Shown: positions 54,756-63,756 of the stretch, in pieces | How the letters are laid out: each line of letters opens with the position of its first letter | Numbering within the stretch: position 1 is the first letter of the stretch | Source: Candidatus Gastranaerophilales bacterium | Lineage (GTDB): Bacteria > Cyanobacteriota > Vampirovibrionia > Gastranaerophilales > Gastranaerophilaceae | NCBI GenBank assembly: GCA_944323955.1 | Contig: CALUUK010000003.1 | Location: 124,001 to 188,000, forward strand | Direction of reading: 5' to 3' | DNA length: 64,000 nt | Notes under the pieces: generated by a model | What the model saw: the letters and a program-made list of their open reading frames with translations, nothing else | Told to the model about the DNA's origin: nothing | The model's database searches: none | Translations under genes and position numbers: made by a program

Positions 54756-55390
54756 TATATCTCAAGAGATTTTTCATTTAGCGGCTGAGTTATCATTATG
54801 CCCTCTCCGCCAATAAAGTTAACCTGTTTACCGTCTAAATATAAATATATTTTTTTATTTTCCGTATTATTCACGGCGGTTTTTATCAATTGCATCATTC
54901 TGGAATAGATGCTGTCAGTGCCGCCGCCATACTGAAAATCGTCACTGAAATCTATTATTATTTTATTTCCTGTCTGTTTAATTTTTAAAAGTTTCGTATT
55001 TTTAGGAACCTCACTATAGGTACCCTGTGCTTTTTCAATAACACTGGGTCCTTTTAAAAGTTCTTTTACGGCAAATTCAATTTTATCCTCACCCGGGGGA
55101 ATCTCTCTTTGAACTTTTCTGTAAATTCCGTTATCGTTTGAATCAAGTGCAAGAAAATAAACATCAACAATATTTTTCGTTTGTTTTACACCGTTTTTAT
55201 TACCTGCTTCAACCGGTTTTTTGACAACTTCATTATTATTATTGTTCATTTTTCCGGACCATTCAATTTTAGGAAAATCACCAAAAGATGAAATAAAACT
55301 ATGAATAGCGGAACCGTAGTTTTCTTTTATAAAGAAAAACGATAAAACCAATAAAATTAAAATTACAATCTTAGAAAAATTACTCATCAT
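54755..55390 (-). CDS. GerMN-domain membrane-anchored protein
   Basis: 211 residues. One membrane segment at about 5-21 (FSKIVILILLVLSFFFI), a linker, and a GerMN domain at about 75-200: VDVYFLALDSNDNGIYRKV split around YFLA, FAVKELLKGPSVIEKAQG, YSEVPKNTKLL, IIDFSDDFQYGGG and QLIKTAVNNTENKKIYLYLDG (broken). GerM in Bacillus helps hold a channel complex during sporulation; here there is no sign of sporulation, and the domain is also known from lipoproteins in non-sporulating bacteria. Last gene of the long translation operon, 17 bases after truB. Confidence 0.78.
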   Translation of the reverse strand: MMSNFSKIVILILLVLSFFFIKENYGSAIHSFISSFGDFPKIEWSGKMNNNNNEVVKKPVEAGNKNGVKQTKNIVDVYFLALDSNDNGIYRKVQREIPPGEDKIEFAVKELLKGPSVIEKAQGTYSEVPKNTKLLKIKQTGNKIIIDFSDDFQYGGGTDSIYSRMMQLIKTAVNNTENKKIYLYLDGKQVNFIGGEGIMITQPLNEKSLEI

Positions 55391-55407
55391 TCACCGTAAT
55401 AATTATA

Positions 55408-56265
55408 TCATATTAACAGTTTTTTGGGTTGAATAAACTCATTTTCAGATACCGAAAGAGCAAGAGGAATATTATTAAATGTTAAGATAACGGTATTTTC
55501 CGCATTGTACACATTTTCAATCTTGTTTCCGTTTTTGACTTTTTCAAAATCAGATTTTTTAATTTCAATACAGTGTATCGGTAATATATTTTGAGGCGGT
55601 ATAATATTTTTTTCAATATCACTTTTCGTCATACTTTCGTCTAATATTAAAGAATTCTCCAAAGTTAAAGATGCGGATTTTACTCTGACAAGTTCATACA
55701 TAACGGCACCCGTACCAAGCGCTTTTCCTATATCATTTATAATCGTTCTTATATATGTTCCTTTGGAACATTCTATATCCAATTTCAAAATTTGTTTTTC
55801 AAAATCAAAAGATACTATCTCATTTTTATAAATATTTATTTCTCTTTTTGGGATATCATCAGGTATAGTACCTTTTCTGGCAAGTTCATAAAGTCTTTTT
55901 CCGTTGTAATGAACAGCAGAAAAAGCAGGCGGTATTTGAGTCGTAAGTCCTCTGAATTTGTTCAGAACATTCTCTATTTCAGAAAGTTCGGCTTTTTTCG
56001 CATAAGTTTCTTCAACACAGCCTTCAATATCAAAAGTATCGGATACTTTTCCCAAATACATGCCGGCAATATACTCTTTATCTTCGGTCAAATAATCAAT
56101 AAGTTTCGCGGCTTTTCCAATCGCAACAGGAAGCACCCCGCAAGCAAGCGGATCAAGCGTTCCCGCATGACCTATTTGTTTAATACCCGTAATTTTACGC
56201 AGCATTGAAATAATTTTATGAGAAGTTATCCCCGAAGGTTTATTTACATTTAGAAAACCGAACAT
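55408..56265 (-). CDS. truB: tRNA pseudouridine-55 synthase
   Basis: 285 residues. GFLNVNKPSGITSHKIISML and the catalytic-Asp block GHAGTLDPLACGVLP are diagnostic, followed by PPAFSAVHYNGKRLYELAR and CSKGTYIRTIINDIG. TruB makes the T-loop pseudouridine in all elongator tRNAs. It comes 5 bases after rbfA, preserving the common infB-rbfA-truB order. C-terminus includes a short PUA-like end. Confidence 0.95.
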   Translation of the reverse strand: MFGFLNVNKPSGITSHKIISMLRKITGIKQIGHAGTLDPLACGVLPVAIGKAAKLIDYLTEDKEYIAGMYLGKVSDTFDIEGCVEETYAKKAELSEIENVLNKFRGLTTQIPPAFSAVHYNGKRLYELARKGTIPDDIPKREINIYKNEIVSFDFEKQILKLDIECSKGTYIRTIINDIGKALGTGAVMYELVRVKSASLTLENSLILDESMTKSDIEKNIIPPQNILPIHCIEIKKSDFEKVKNGNKIENVYNAENTVILTFNNIPLALSVSENEFIQPKKLLI

Positions 56266-56270
56266 GTTTC

Positions 56271-56621
56271 CTAAATCTCGCCTTTTGATATCTTATCAAT
56301 TAAACGTGATACATTCGCTCCTCTTTCAAGCGAATTATCGGGAATAAATCTTAACTCGGGAGTAAGTCTCAGTCTTACGCGTTTTCCGACTTCATATCTT
56401 ATTTTCGGTGTATTTTCATTTATTGCCTTTATTGTCTGTTCTTTTTCCGCCTCCGATGCGAAAACTGAATAATAAACTTTTGCATAAGAATTATCATGCG
56501 ACATTTCAATATCCGTAATAGAAACAACACCATGTATTCTGGAATCTTTAAGTTCTTTTTGAATAATATCGGATATTTCTTTCATTAATGTTTTTCTTAC
56601 ACGTTCATTTCTTAAAGACAT
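56271..56621 (-). CDS. rbfA: Ribosome-binding factor A
   Basis: 116 residues, KH-like fold. SLRNERVRKTLMKEISDIIQ at the start, VVSITDIEMSHDNSYAKVYYSV in the middle and RYEVGKRVRLRLTPELRF near the end are RbfA landmarks. It binds maturing 30S subunits and assists 16S rRNA 5' end processing. Between infB and truB with 10-base and 5-base gaps. Confidence 0.94.
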   Translation of the reverse strand: MSLRNERVRKTLMKEISDIIQKELKDSRIHGVVSITDIEMSHDNSYAKVYYSVFASEAEKEQTIKAINENTPKIRYEVGKRVRLRLTPELRFIPDNSLERGANVSRLIDKISKGEI

Positions 56622-56631
56622 AATTTTCCGC

Positions 56632-59340
56632 CTACACTAATACTTGTCTTTCAATTTCTTCGGTTGTTGTAACCTTAATTATATCGCCTTCTTTAAGGTC
56701 ATTAAATTTAGCAAATGAAATACCGCATTCAAAACCTTGAGCAACTTCTTTAACATCATCTTTAAATCTCTTAAGCTGGTCAATTTGTCCTTTGAATATT
56801 TCAATACCGTCTCTTTCAATAACAGCGGTTTTATTTCTTATAATTTTACCGTCTGTTACATAACAGCCTGCAATCTTAGTAGTTTTACCTATTGTAAATA
56901 CTTGTCTTACTTCGGCCTGACCCAAGAATACTTCTTTAATTTCAGGCTGTAAAAGACCGAGCATTGTTTGTTCCAAATCTTCAAGAACCTGATAAATAAT
57001 ATTATACTTTTTAATCTTAACACCGTTTTTCTCAGCGGCAATCTGGGCATTCATATCTTCTTTTACGGTAAATCCGAGAATGATGGCATTACTTGCACTT
57101 GCAAGCATGACATCAGCTTCTGAAATATCACCGACACCTACATGCACTATTTTGGTGATAATTTCTTTTGACTCAAGCTGGGATACTCCCTGAGAAACAG
57201 CCTCAGCCGCACCATGTGTGTTTGCTTTAATAATTAAGTTCAATCTTTTTATATTATCTTCAGAGTCGCCTACTTGTTCGTTTCTTATATGAGCAGGCTT
57301 CATACTGTCAAGTTTAGTATTTCTTTCTTTTTCTTTTCTTTCCTGAGCAATCGCTCTCATAACTTTTTCATTTTCAACAACTTCAAAAGAATCACCGGCT
57401 TGAGGAACTTCCGTCAATCCAAGAATTTCAACAGGAGTTGAAGGTCCGGCTTCCTTAATTCTTTCACCGGAATCCGAAATTAAAGCTCTGACTCTTCCGG
57501 CAACACTTCCCACTACAAAACAATCACCCGTATGCAATGTTCCGTTTTGAACCAGCAATGTTGCAACAGGCCCTTTTCCCTTATCAAGTTTTGCTTCAAT
57601 AACAACACCCGATGCCATTGCCGTTTTATTTGCCTTAAGATTTTGAACTTCCGCAACAAGAAGAATATATTCCAACAATTCGTCTATACCTTTGCCTTGA
57701 AGTGCACTTACCTTAACACAAATAGTATCTCCGCCCCATTCTTCAGGAACAAGACCGTATTCGGTTAACTGTTGCATGATTTTATCGGGGTCGGCACTCG
57801 GTTTATCAATTTTATTAACAGCAACAACAATAGGCACTTCCGCAGCTTTTGCGTGGTTAATTGCCTCTATTGTCTGAGGCATTATACCGTCATCAGCTGC
57901 AACAACCAGAATAGCAATATCCGTTGCTTTTGCACCTCTGGCTCTCATTTCCGTAAAGGCTTCGTGCCCCGGAGTATCAATAAATACAATTTTTTTGTCT
58001 TTATTATCTTCCAGATATACGGTATATGCACCTATTGACTGGGTTATGCCGCCTACTTCAGTAGCAACAATCTTATGTTTTGAAGCACGAATTGAATCTA
58101 ACAAAGTAGTTTTACCATGGTCAACGTGTCCCATTATACTTATAACAGGTGCTCTGGGAGTTAAAAGCGACTCATCAACATTTTTTATCGATTTTTCTTT
58201 TTCTTCTTTTTCAAGTTCTTGTTCAATATACTCGTTTAAATCTTCTTCAAGAACTTCAAGCCCGAAACTTTCGCTGATCTTTCTTTGTGTTTCTTCCGAA
58301 ATAACTTCATTTACTGTTGATAAAATACCTTGCATCATAAGATATTTAACTATTTCAGCAGGAGATTTACCGATTTTTTCGGATAACTCACCGACGGTAA
58401 TCGGCTTATTTATTACGACCTGCGTAATTACTTCCGCTTCATTACTGTCTTTTGCTTTCTTTTTATGTTTTTGAGCTATGGTTTTCTCAAGACTGATTAA
58501 CTCTTGTTCTTCTTCTTTATTCTTATACTGTTTTTTCTTATCTTTAGAGCCTTTTTTCTTTCCCTGAGAATTAGGAGAAGACTTACCTTCATATATATCC
58601 TGCGGAATTATATGATGTTGAAGCGGCTTTTTATTTGTCTTTTGTCTGTCGGACTGCTTTTCTTTATTTTCTTTCGAAGAATCCGGTTTATTTCTGTCAA
58701 AACGGGAACTTTGCCCCTGTCTTTCGCCTTGAGGTCTTGCAAACATCGGCTTTTGGCTTTGTCTTTCACTTTGTTTTTGACCGAACGGTTTTTGTCCCGA
58801 TGTTTTTTGATCTTCTTTTTTCTCTATAGCGGCAGCTTCTTGTCTGCGCTGAGCCGCAAGCATTTCCTGACGTTTTTTCTGGCTGTTTCTGTTATTATAT
58901 TCAAGAAGAGAATGTATTGCAGATACCTGGGGTTTCTTAGGCTCCGCCTCCGGAAGTTTTACTTCAGGCATTGTTTCTTCAACTGCTTTTTCTTTAATTT
59001 CGGTTTTTTCTTCTTCTTTTATTCTTTCTTCTTTTACGGCTTGTTCTTTTATCGGTTCTTTTTCAACAGGAATTTCTTTTTTTTCTTCGTTAACAATTTG
59101 CTGTTCAACAGGCGGTTTTGCTTTTTTCACAATAAATGCTTTTGGTTTTTTTACGGCTTCGGCTTTATCATCCTTCTTTGCGAACGATGCTTTTATTTTA
59201 TCTATTTGTGCCGGAGATAAATTACTTGAATGTGATTTAACTTTTATTCCGAGATTTTTATCTATATATTCAATGAAATCTTTATTTGCCATTCCGTATT
59301 CTTTGGCAAGTTCATATACTCTTTTGCTTTCAACCGTCAT
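56632..59340 (-). CDS. infB: Translation initiation factor IF-2
   Basis: 902 residues. The N-terminal 350 residues are an IF2-N domain ([19 protein letters not shown]), a long charged Lys/Glu/Gln stretch of low complexity (about 75-290), and a second IF2-N-like motif ([17 protein letters not shown]). The G domain begins with [19 protein letters not shown] (about 402-420), then [15 protein letters not shown] and [10 protein letters not shown]. Domains II, III and IV follow to the fMet-tRNA-binding C2 domain. It loads initiator tRNA on the 30S subunit. AGGAC ribosome-binding site. Confidence 0.96.
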   Translation of the reverse strand: MTVESKRVYELAKEYGMANKDFIEYIDKNLGIKVKSHSSNLSPAQIDKIKASFAKKDDKAEAVKKPKAFIVKKAKPPVEQQIVNEEKKEIPVEKEPIKEQAVKEERIKEEEKTEIKEKAVEETMPEVKLPEAEPKKPQVSAIHSLLEYNNRNSQKKRQEMLAAQRRQEAAAIEKKEDQKTSGQKPFGQKQSERQSQKPMFARPQGERQGQSSRFDRNKPDSSKENKEKQSDRQKTNKKPLQHHIIPQDIYEGKSSPNSQGKKKGSKDKKKQYKNKEEEQELISLEKTIAQKHKKKAKDSNEAEVITQVVINKPITVGELSEKIGKSPAEIVKYLMMQGILSTVNEVISEETQRKISESFGLEVLEEDLNEYIEQELEKEEKEKSIKNVDESLLTPRAPVISIMGHVDHGKTTLLDSIRASKHKIVATEVGGITQSIGAYTVYLEDNKDKKIVFIDTPGHEAFTEMRARGAKATDIAILVVAADDGIMPQTIEAINHAKAAEVPIVVAVNKIDKPSADPDKIMQQLTEYGLVPEEWGGDTICVKVSALQGKGIDELLEYILLVAEVQNLKANKTAMASGVVIEAKLDKGKGPVATLLVQNGTLHTGDCFVVGSVAGRVRALISDSGERIKEAGPSTPVEILGLTEVPQAGDSFEVVENEKVMRAIAQERKEKERNTKLDSMKPAHIRNEQVGDSEDNIKRLNLIIKANTHGAAEAVSQGVSQLESKEIITKIVHVGVGDISEADVMLASASNAIILGFTVKEDMNAQIAAEKNGVKIKKYNIIYQVLEDLEQTMLGLLQPEIKEVFLGQAEVRQVFTIGKTTKIAGCYVTDGKIIRNKTAVIERDGIEIFKGQIDQLKRFKDDVKEVAQGFECGISFAKFNDLKEGDIIKVTTTEEIERQVLV

Positions 59341-59386
59341 TATTGTGTCCTGTTTTTATACAACCATATAATAGTTGTAACACAAT

Positions 59387-59653
59387 TTAGCTTGTAAGTA
59401 CAGTATATAGTTCTTGCTTAATATTTTCGGGCAATACAGCCTTTAGAGAACTCTCTATTTTCTTTTTTTTCAAGGCTTTTTCCAAACATTCAATGTTTTT
59501 ACATATATAAACAGAACGTCCATGAACTTTATTTTCAGTATTTACGAATAAACTATCGGTTTTAGCTTCTTTTGTAATTCTGACCAATTCATTTTTCTCT
59601 TTTATTTGTCTGCAAGAGCAGCATTGTCTTTTAAATTTTTTATCGGATTTCAA
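59387..59653 (-). CDS. ylxR: YlxR-family RNA-binding protein
   Basis: 88 residues, DUF448 fold. RQCCSCRQIKEKNELVRI and GRSVYICKNIECLEKALKKK are typical of the YlxR family (GRGAYVC... pattern modified to GRSVYIC). YlxR proteins bind RNA or modulate RNase P in firmicutes, and sit between nusA and infB in many genomes. Here nusA is absent; a PurD-like gene occupies the upstream side, overlapping by 4 bases. Confidence 0.88.
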   Translation of the reverse strand: MKSDKKFKRQCCSCRQIKEKNELVRITKEAKTDSLFVNTENKVHGRSVYICKNIECLEKALKKKKIESSLKAVLPENIKQELYTVLTS

Positions 59654-60813
59654 ATTCTAAGCTCCTTTTGCAAACTTGTTTGCATTATTTTATCAAAAGT
59701 TTCACGTCTGATAATCATTTGCAGATAATCAAACAACTTTGTTCTTGCGCCGTTAAGTGTCGATGCCGAGGAAGTTATTACATATCTTTGAGAATCTTCA
59801 ATTAAAATAAACTCTTCTTCACCGTCAATTTCTTCAATTTCACTTTTATCTACGGAAATGGTAAAAGAATAATTATTTGATGTTTTTATAAAATTGCGGC
59901 TCTCATTAAGCCCATTCGTCGACGCTTCATAAAATATATCAAGCAAATTATCATCAATAACCGGCAGAAAGGTTTGAAAATCAATACTTTCAAAACCGTT
60001 ATAAAATTCGGATATAAAAAATTGTCCGTTACGGATTTTAAATCTTACTCCCAAAATCCCTTTATACATATCCGCATACTTTATAATATCGTCTAAAAGC
60101 GGATAAACCGCTCTTTGAAGAATATCTGCGGTTATCTTGTTCGTAACCTTGCCTGACGGTGACATGGCAATAGTATATTTATCACCGTACAGACGTTCCA
60201 CAGAAGTTAAAGGAAGCGCATTATAACCGTCCGTGACAAAATACATATATATTGATTTTTCATCAAGATAATTTTCTATTACTATTTTATTGTTTCCCTC
60301 TTCAAAAATCTTTTGAATACCTGCTTTTGCTTTCGAAAAACTGTTATATGTTATATTAAAACGCGACAATAAATTAAAATCATTAACTACGCTGACAGGG
60401 AATTTTGAATTTCTTACATAATCAAGAGCAAGATTTTCGCGGTCAAAAATCCCAAATCTGACAGTAGGAATCTTTAATTTATACATGATTTTCTTTGCAA
60501 TACCGTTAAAAAATGTCACTCTGGCAGACTCAGAGGCAGGTGCAAAGACAGGAAATGATTCTTTTTTAAACTCATCTGCTATGCCGTTAATTATTGCCAT
60601 TGAAGAAGTTACTATTGTAAATTCTATCTGGTTATATTTAACAAAATCACAAATAGAAGGAATATCATTTTCTTTTATTCTTATAGGAGTATAAGAGTTA
60701 TCGGAAGATTCTTCATCAGTGGTAATATAAATGTCATTTGAATTATCCTCTATTTTGAGATAACTCGCCAGCAATTTTGCATTTATATCAGACCCCGCAA
60801 TTAAAATCTTCAT
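59650..60813 (-). CDS. Degenerate PurD-like ATP-grasp protein
   Basis: 387 residues. Layout follows phosphoribosylamine-glycine ligase: N-terminal Rossmann part MKILIAGSDINAKLLASYLK, a middle with VTSSMAIINGIADEFKKESFPVFAP matching the PurD pattern of a substrate-domain end, an ATP-grasp part with IVIENYLDEKSIYMYFVTDG, and the closing ILGVRFKIRNGQFFISEFYNGFES. But PurD's GGMGAYSP loop is replaced by IAMSPSGK and the NCRFGDPE block by YNGFES, so catalytic and metal-binding parts are not standard. It may be a pseudoenzyme or ligase with another substrate. It sits in the initiation-factor operon. Confidence 0.65.
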   Translation of the reverse strand: MKILIAGSDINAKLLASYLKIEDNSNDIYITTDEESSDNSYTPIRIKENDIPSICDFVKYNQIEFTIVTSSMAIINGIADEFKKESFPVFAPASESARVTFFNGIAKKIMYKLKIPTVRFGIFDRENLALDYVRNSKFPVSVVNDFNLLSRFNITYNSFSKAKAGIQKIFEEGNNKIVIENYLDEKSIYMYFVTDGYNALPLTSVERLYGDKYTIAMSPSGKVTNKITADILQRAVYPLLDDIIKYADMYKGILGVRFKIRNGQFFISEFYNGFESIDFQTFLPVIDDNLLDIFYEASTNGLNESRNFIKTSNNYSFTISVDKSEIEEIDGEEEFILIEDSQRYVITSSASTLNGARTKLFDYLQMIIRRETFDKIMQTSLQKELRI

Positions 60814-60816
60814 ATC

Positions 60817-61182
60817 TTATTTCAAATCTTCCCTTAATTTCATTGCACCTTTTAAGTATACATGTTTTATTTCATCCTGCTCTGATTGTGTATTAACAAC
60901 AATTAAAACTCTTAGACATTTTTCAAGTGAGTTTTCTATATTCATTTCATTTACGCACATCATAGGCACATATTTCCAGGAAGAAAACTCTTCACGGGCA
61001 ATTTTAGCAGGATAAACACAATCAATATCTTTTGTAAGAGTAAAAATAACATGGGAAATATTTTTTTCTTCATAATTATTTTTTCTTTTTATTTCCTGCA
61101 ATAACTCTATGACGGCCGATTTTACATCATCTTTTGTATTAGCGTCAACAGTTATGGCACCTCTTATTCCTCTTTGATACAT
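60817..61182 (-). CDS. aroH: Chorismate mutase, AroH type
   Basis: 121 residues from ATG 61182 (GGAGAA within the end of fmt; a TTG at 61194 in frame is less likely). AroH family: RGIRGAITVDANTKDDV at the start, ISHVIFTLTKDIDCVYPAKIAR, VPMMCVNEMNIENSLEKCLRVLIVVNT and IKHVYLKGAMKLREDL, which include the Arg, Glu, Cys and Tyr of the Bacillus-type active site. It converts chorismate to prephenate for Phe/Tyr synthesis. Placed 1 base after the fmt stop and 3 bases before the PurD-like gene, an unusual neighbourhood. Confidence 0.92.
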   Translation of the reverse strand: MYQRGIRGAITVDANTKDDVKSAVIELLQEIKRKNNYEEKNISHVIFTLTKDIDCVYPAKIAREEFSSWKYVPMMCVNEMNIENSLEKCLRVLIVVNTQSEQDEIKHVYLKGAMKLREDLK

Positions 61183-61183
61183 A

Positions 61184-62125
61184 TTATTCTCCAAATTGCA
61201 TTCCTGCTTTTATTTTTGCACCGTTTGCAAAATCAAAAGCACTCATAACACCTTTACTTTCAGGCTTTACTCTTTTTATTAAAAGAGAACCTTGTTTTGT
61301 TACAACTTCTATCCCTTGTTTTGTAACCGTTGATATTTTGGGAACTTTATCGATTCCGGTCTTATCAATTATTTCGGTTTCAATAATTTTAAGCATTTTT
61401 CCGTTAAAAAACGTATACGCCGTCGGGAAATCAACCATAGAGCGCACCTGGTTATGAATTTCTTTTGCGGTTTTACTCCAATCAATAAGCCCGTCTTCTT
61501 TTGTAAATTTCGGTGCTATAGTAACTCCTTCTTCACATTGTTTTATCGGAACTAAACTTCCGTTATACAAACCTTTTAAAGTCGAACATATAAGTTTCGG
61601 CGATTTATCGCTTATCATCTCTTTAAGTTCAATATCGGTCATATTTTCGGTTATTTCAATTTTATCCGTTTCGCAAATATCTCCGGCATCAAGAGCAAGC
61701 ACGGTAATCATTGTAGTTATACCGGTCTCGCAATCGCCGTTATAAATACATCTTTGAATGGGATTTGCACCTCTGTACTTAGGAAGAAGGGATGCATGGA
61801 GGTTAACCGTAGAAATTTTGGGAATATCAAGAACCTTTTGCGAAAGTATCTGTCCGAATGCAAAAGTAACAAGAAAATCGGGATTTATTTCTTTAAGTTT
61901 CTCAATTAAGTTTTCATCTTTGCTTATTTTTTCGGTTTGATAACACGCAATACCGTTTTCATTTGCACATACCTTAACGGGAGGAGGAGTAAGTTTATTA
62001 CCTCTGCCTTTAGGTCTGTCGGGCTGCGTTATCACGGCACATACATCAAAATCTTCGTTTTTGCAAAGCTCTTGAAGACTCTTTACCGCAATATCCGGAG
62101 TAGCAAGAAAAACAACTTTAATCAA
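61184..62125 (-). CDS. fmt: Methionyl-tRNA formyltransferase
   Basis: 313 residues from TTG 62125, with GGAG 9 bases upstream inside the def gene. Seen: KVVFLATPDIAVKSLQEL, QPDRPKGRGNKL, VTFAFGQILSQKVLDIP, and the formyl-transfer block NLHASLLPKYRGANPIQR with Asn and His, then the C-terminal OB-like domain. It formylates initiator Met-tRNA; IF-2 and deformylase are in the same operon. Overlaps def by 8 bases. Confidence 0.96.
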   Translation of the reverse strand: MIKVVFLATPDIAVKSLQELCKNEDFDVCAVITQPDRPKGRGNKLTPPPVKVCANENGIACYQTEKISKDENLIEKLKEINPDFLVTFAFGQILSQKVLDIPKISTVNLHASLLPKYRGANPIQRCIYNGDCETGITTMITVLALDAGDICETDKIEITENMTDIELKEMISDKSPKLICSTLKGLYNGSLVPIKQCEEGVTIAPKFTKEDGLIDWSKTAKEIHNQVRSMVDFPTAYTFFNGKMLKIIETEIIDKTGIDKVPKISTVTKQGIEVVTKQGSLLIKRVKPESKGVMSAFDFANGAKIKAGMQFGE

Positions 62126-62708
62126 TTTTTTTCTCCTCTTGCACGGGCTGTTTTTGGATTTCCTCCTCTAACTCAGTCTCTTCCAGCAGATATTTGGCAT
62201 CAATAGGATTTAGTCCCTTTTCCGTCAGAATTTTATCTGCCTCGAAACGGTTTCTGGAATGGTCAATAAACAAAACACCGTCCAAATGGTCAAATTCGTG
62301 TTGTATTGCCCTTGCAAGAAGCGAGCCTTCAGATGCTTCAAGAATAAAAGGTCTGCCTTTTATATCCAGAGCTTTAACTTTAACATAGCTGTATCTTCTC
62401 ACATTTGTATAGGCTTCGGGAAAACTCAAACAACCTTCATAAGAATTCACGGCACCTTCTTTTTTCAAAATTTTAGGATTAATAAATGTAATAGGATTCA
62501 TTGTTTTAGCATCCATGCCGACATCTATTACAAAAACCCTGAGATTTTCGCCTATCTGAGGGGCAGCAAGACCCACACCGTTTGCCGCATATAAAGTATC
62601 ATACAAATCATCGACTAAAATTTGCACCTTTTTAGATATTTTATGTACTTCTTTTGATTTCTCTCTTAATGACGGTGTTCCGTATTTTACAATTTTTCTT
62701 ACTGTCAT
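62118..62708 (-). CDS. def: Peptide deformylase
   Basis: 196 residues. The three metal motifs are intact: GVGLAAPQIG, EGCLSFPE (Cys ligand) and QHEFDHLDG (HExxH). It removes the formyl group from nascent chains. The C-terminal 40 residues carry a charged extension (EETELEEEIQKQPVQEEK). Start overlaps the stop of the upstream glycosyl-phosphate transferase gene by 1 base. Confidence 0.96.
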   Translation of the reverse strand: MTVRKIVKYGTPSLREKSKEVHKISKKVQILVDDLYDTLYAANGVGLAAPQIGENLRVFVIDVGMDAKTMNPITFINPKILKKEGAVNSYEGCLSFPEAYTNVRRYSYVKVKALDIKGRPFILEASEGSLLARAIQHEFDHLDGVLFIDHSRNRFEADKILTEKGLNPIDAKYLLEETELEEEIQKQPVQEEKKID

Positions 62709-63754
62709 TATTCCTTCCCTTCACCGTTTTTTGCATACCTGTTTAATATTATCATTACTATGGACATTATAACAGCATACAGAAAATATTTTGTAGTATC
62801 GGATGCCGCAATGTAAGTTGCAAGTGCGCCCATGGCTATAGAGAAAACCACAAGAAGCAAAACAGCCTTATTTTGCGACAAACCCAGATTTAAAAGTTTA
62901 TGGTGGATATGTTCTGCGTCCGCAACAAACGGGGACTTACCTTTAAATATTCTTCTTAAAGAAGAAAATGTAATATCAACAATCGGAACAGCGAGGATAA
63001 GAAGCGGAACATACATTTTACAATCGGTATTTTTCATTGAAAACATAACGGATAAGGTAGCTAGTAAAAACCCCGCGAACAACGCTCCCGAATCTCCCAT
63101 AAATATTTTTGCGGGATGAAAATTATATGTTAAAAATCCGAGCATCGAACCTGCCAGAATAAATGCAACAAGAGCCGTCACAACATCCGACATAGCCAGT
63201 GATATTAAACCTAAAGTTACACTGCTTATAGTTATAACACTGCCGGCAAGCCCGTCCACACCGTCAATAAAGTTAACCGCATTACTTATACCTACTATCC
63301 ATCCTATAGTAATGATATATGATAATATCTTTGGTATTTCAACCAGTCCTAATACAGGAATAAAAACAGCGGTTATTTTGACGCCGAGAAGAAAGACTAT
63401 TGTAGCAATAGATATTTGAATTACAAATTTAAACTTAGCACTTAAATTATATATATCATCAATCAGTCCGAGAAGAAATATCAAAGAACTGCCGAGAAGA
63501 AGCCCCGAAACTAAAGAACGATGCGGATAATAACTTAATAAAATTAATACCAGAAAAGAAACAACGGTACAAAACCAAATAGCTATACCGCCGAGCCTCG
63601 GCACGGGATGTGAATGTATCTTTCTTTCGTTAGGTTTATCCAGTAAACCTTGTTTTTCCGAAAAAGAAATAATTACGGGCACAAGAAATAATCCCGTCAC
63701 AAACGCAATAATCGTACCTATTATATTTGCTTCCGATAACTGAAAAAAAGTCAT
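62708..63754 (-). CDS. Undecaprenyl-phosphate GlcNAc-1-phosphate transferase (WecA/TagO type)
   Basis: 348 residues, about ten membrane segments. The PNPT family motifs are KPNERKIHSHPVPRLGG, GLIDDIYNLSAKFKFV (Asp pair), NAVNFIDGVDGLAGSV and the HIHHKLLNLGLSQ loop, which is typical of WecA/TagO rather than MraY. It attaches GlcNAc-1-P (or a related sugar) to undecaprenyl phosphate to start O-antigen, teichoic-acid-like or other envelope glycan synthesis. No glycosyltransferase lies beside it. The gene lies 2 bases after glyA. Confidence 0.87.
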   Translation of the reverse strand: MTFFQLSEANIIGTIIAFVTGLFLVPVIISFSEKQGLLDKPNERKIHSHPVPRLGGIAIWFCTVVSFLVLILLSYYPHRSLVSGLLLGSSLIFLLGLIDDIYNLSAKFKFVIQISIATIVFLLGVKITAVFIPVLGLVEIPKILSYIITIGWIVGISNAVNFIDGVDGLAGSVITISSVTLGLISLAMSDVVTALVAFILAGSMLGFLTYNFHPAKIFMGDSGALFAGFLLATLSVMFSMKNTDCKMYVPLLILAVPIVDITFSSLRRIFKGKSPFVADAEHIHHKLLNLGLSQNKAVLLLVVFSIAMGALATYIAASDTTKYFLYAVIMSIVMIILNRYAKNGEGKE

Positions 63755-63756
63755 AA

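Noticed and set aside
54463-54777. A 104-codon minus-strand frame overlapping the LuxR-type gene
   Set aside because: Different frame of a well-supported HTH gene, no family resemblance, no ribosome-binding site.
57995-58474. A 159-codon + strand frame, Ser/Phe-rich
   Set aside because: Antisense shadow of the infB G-domain region.
58504-59220. A 238-codon open frame on the + strand, Phe- and Arg-rich
   Set aside because: It lies antisense to the Lys/Glu-rich low-complexity part of infB; the reverse complement of AAA/GAA-rich codons gives TTT/TTC, which explains both its length and its composition. No ribosome-binding site.
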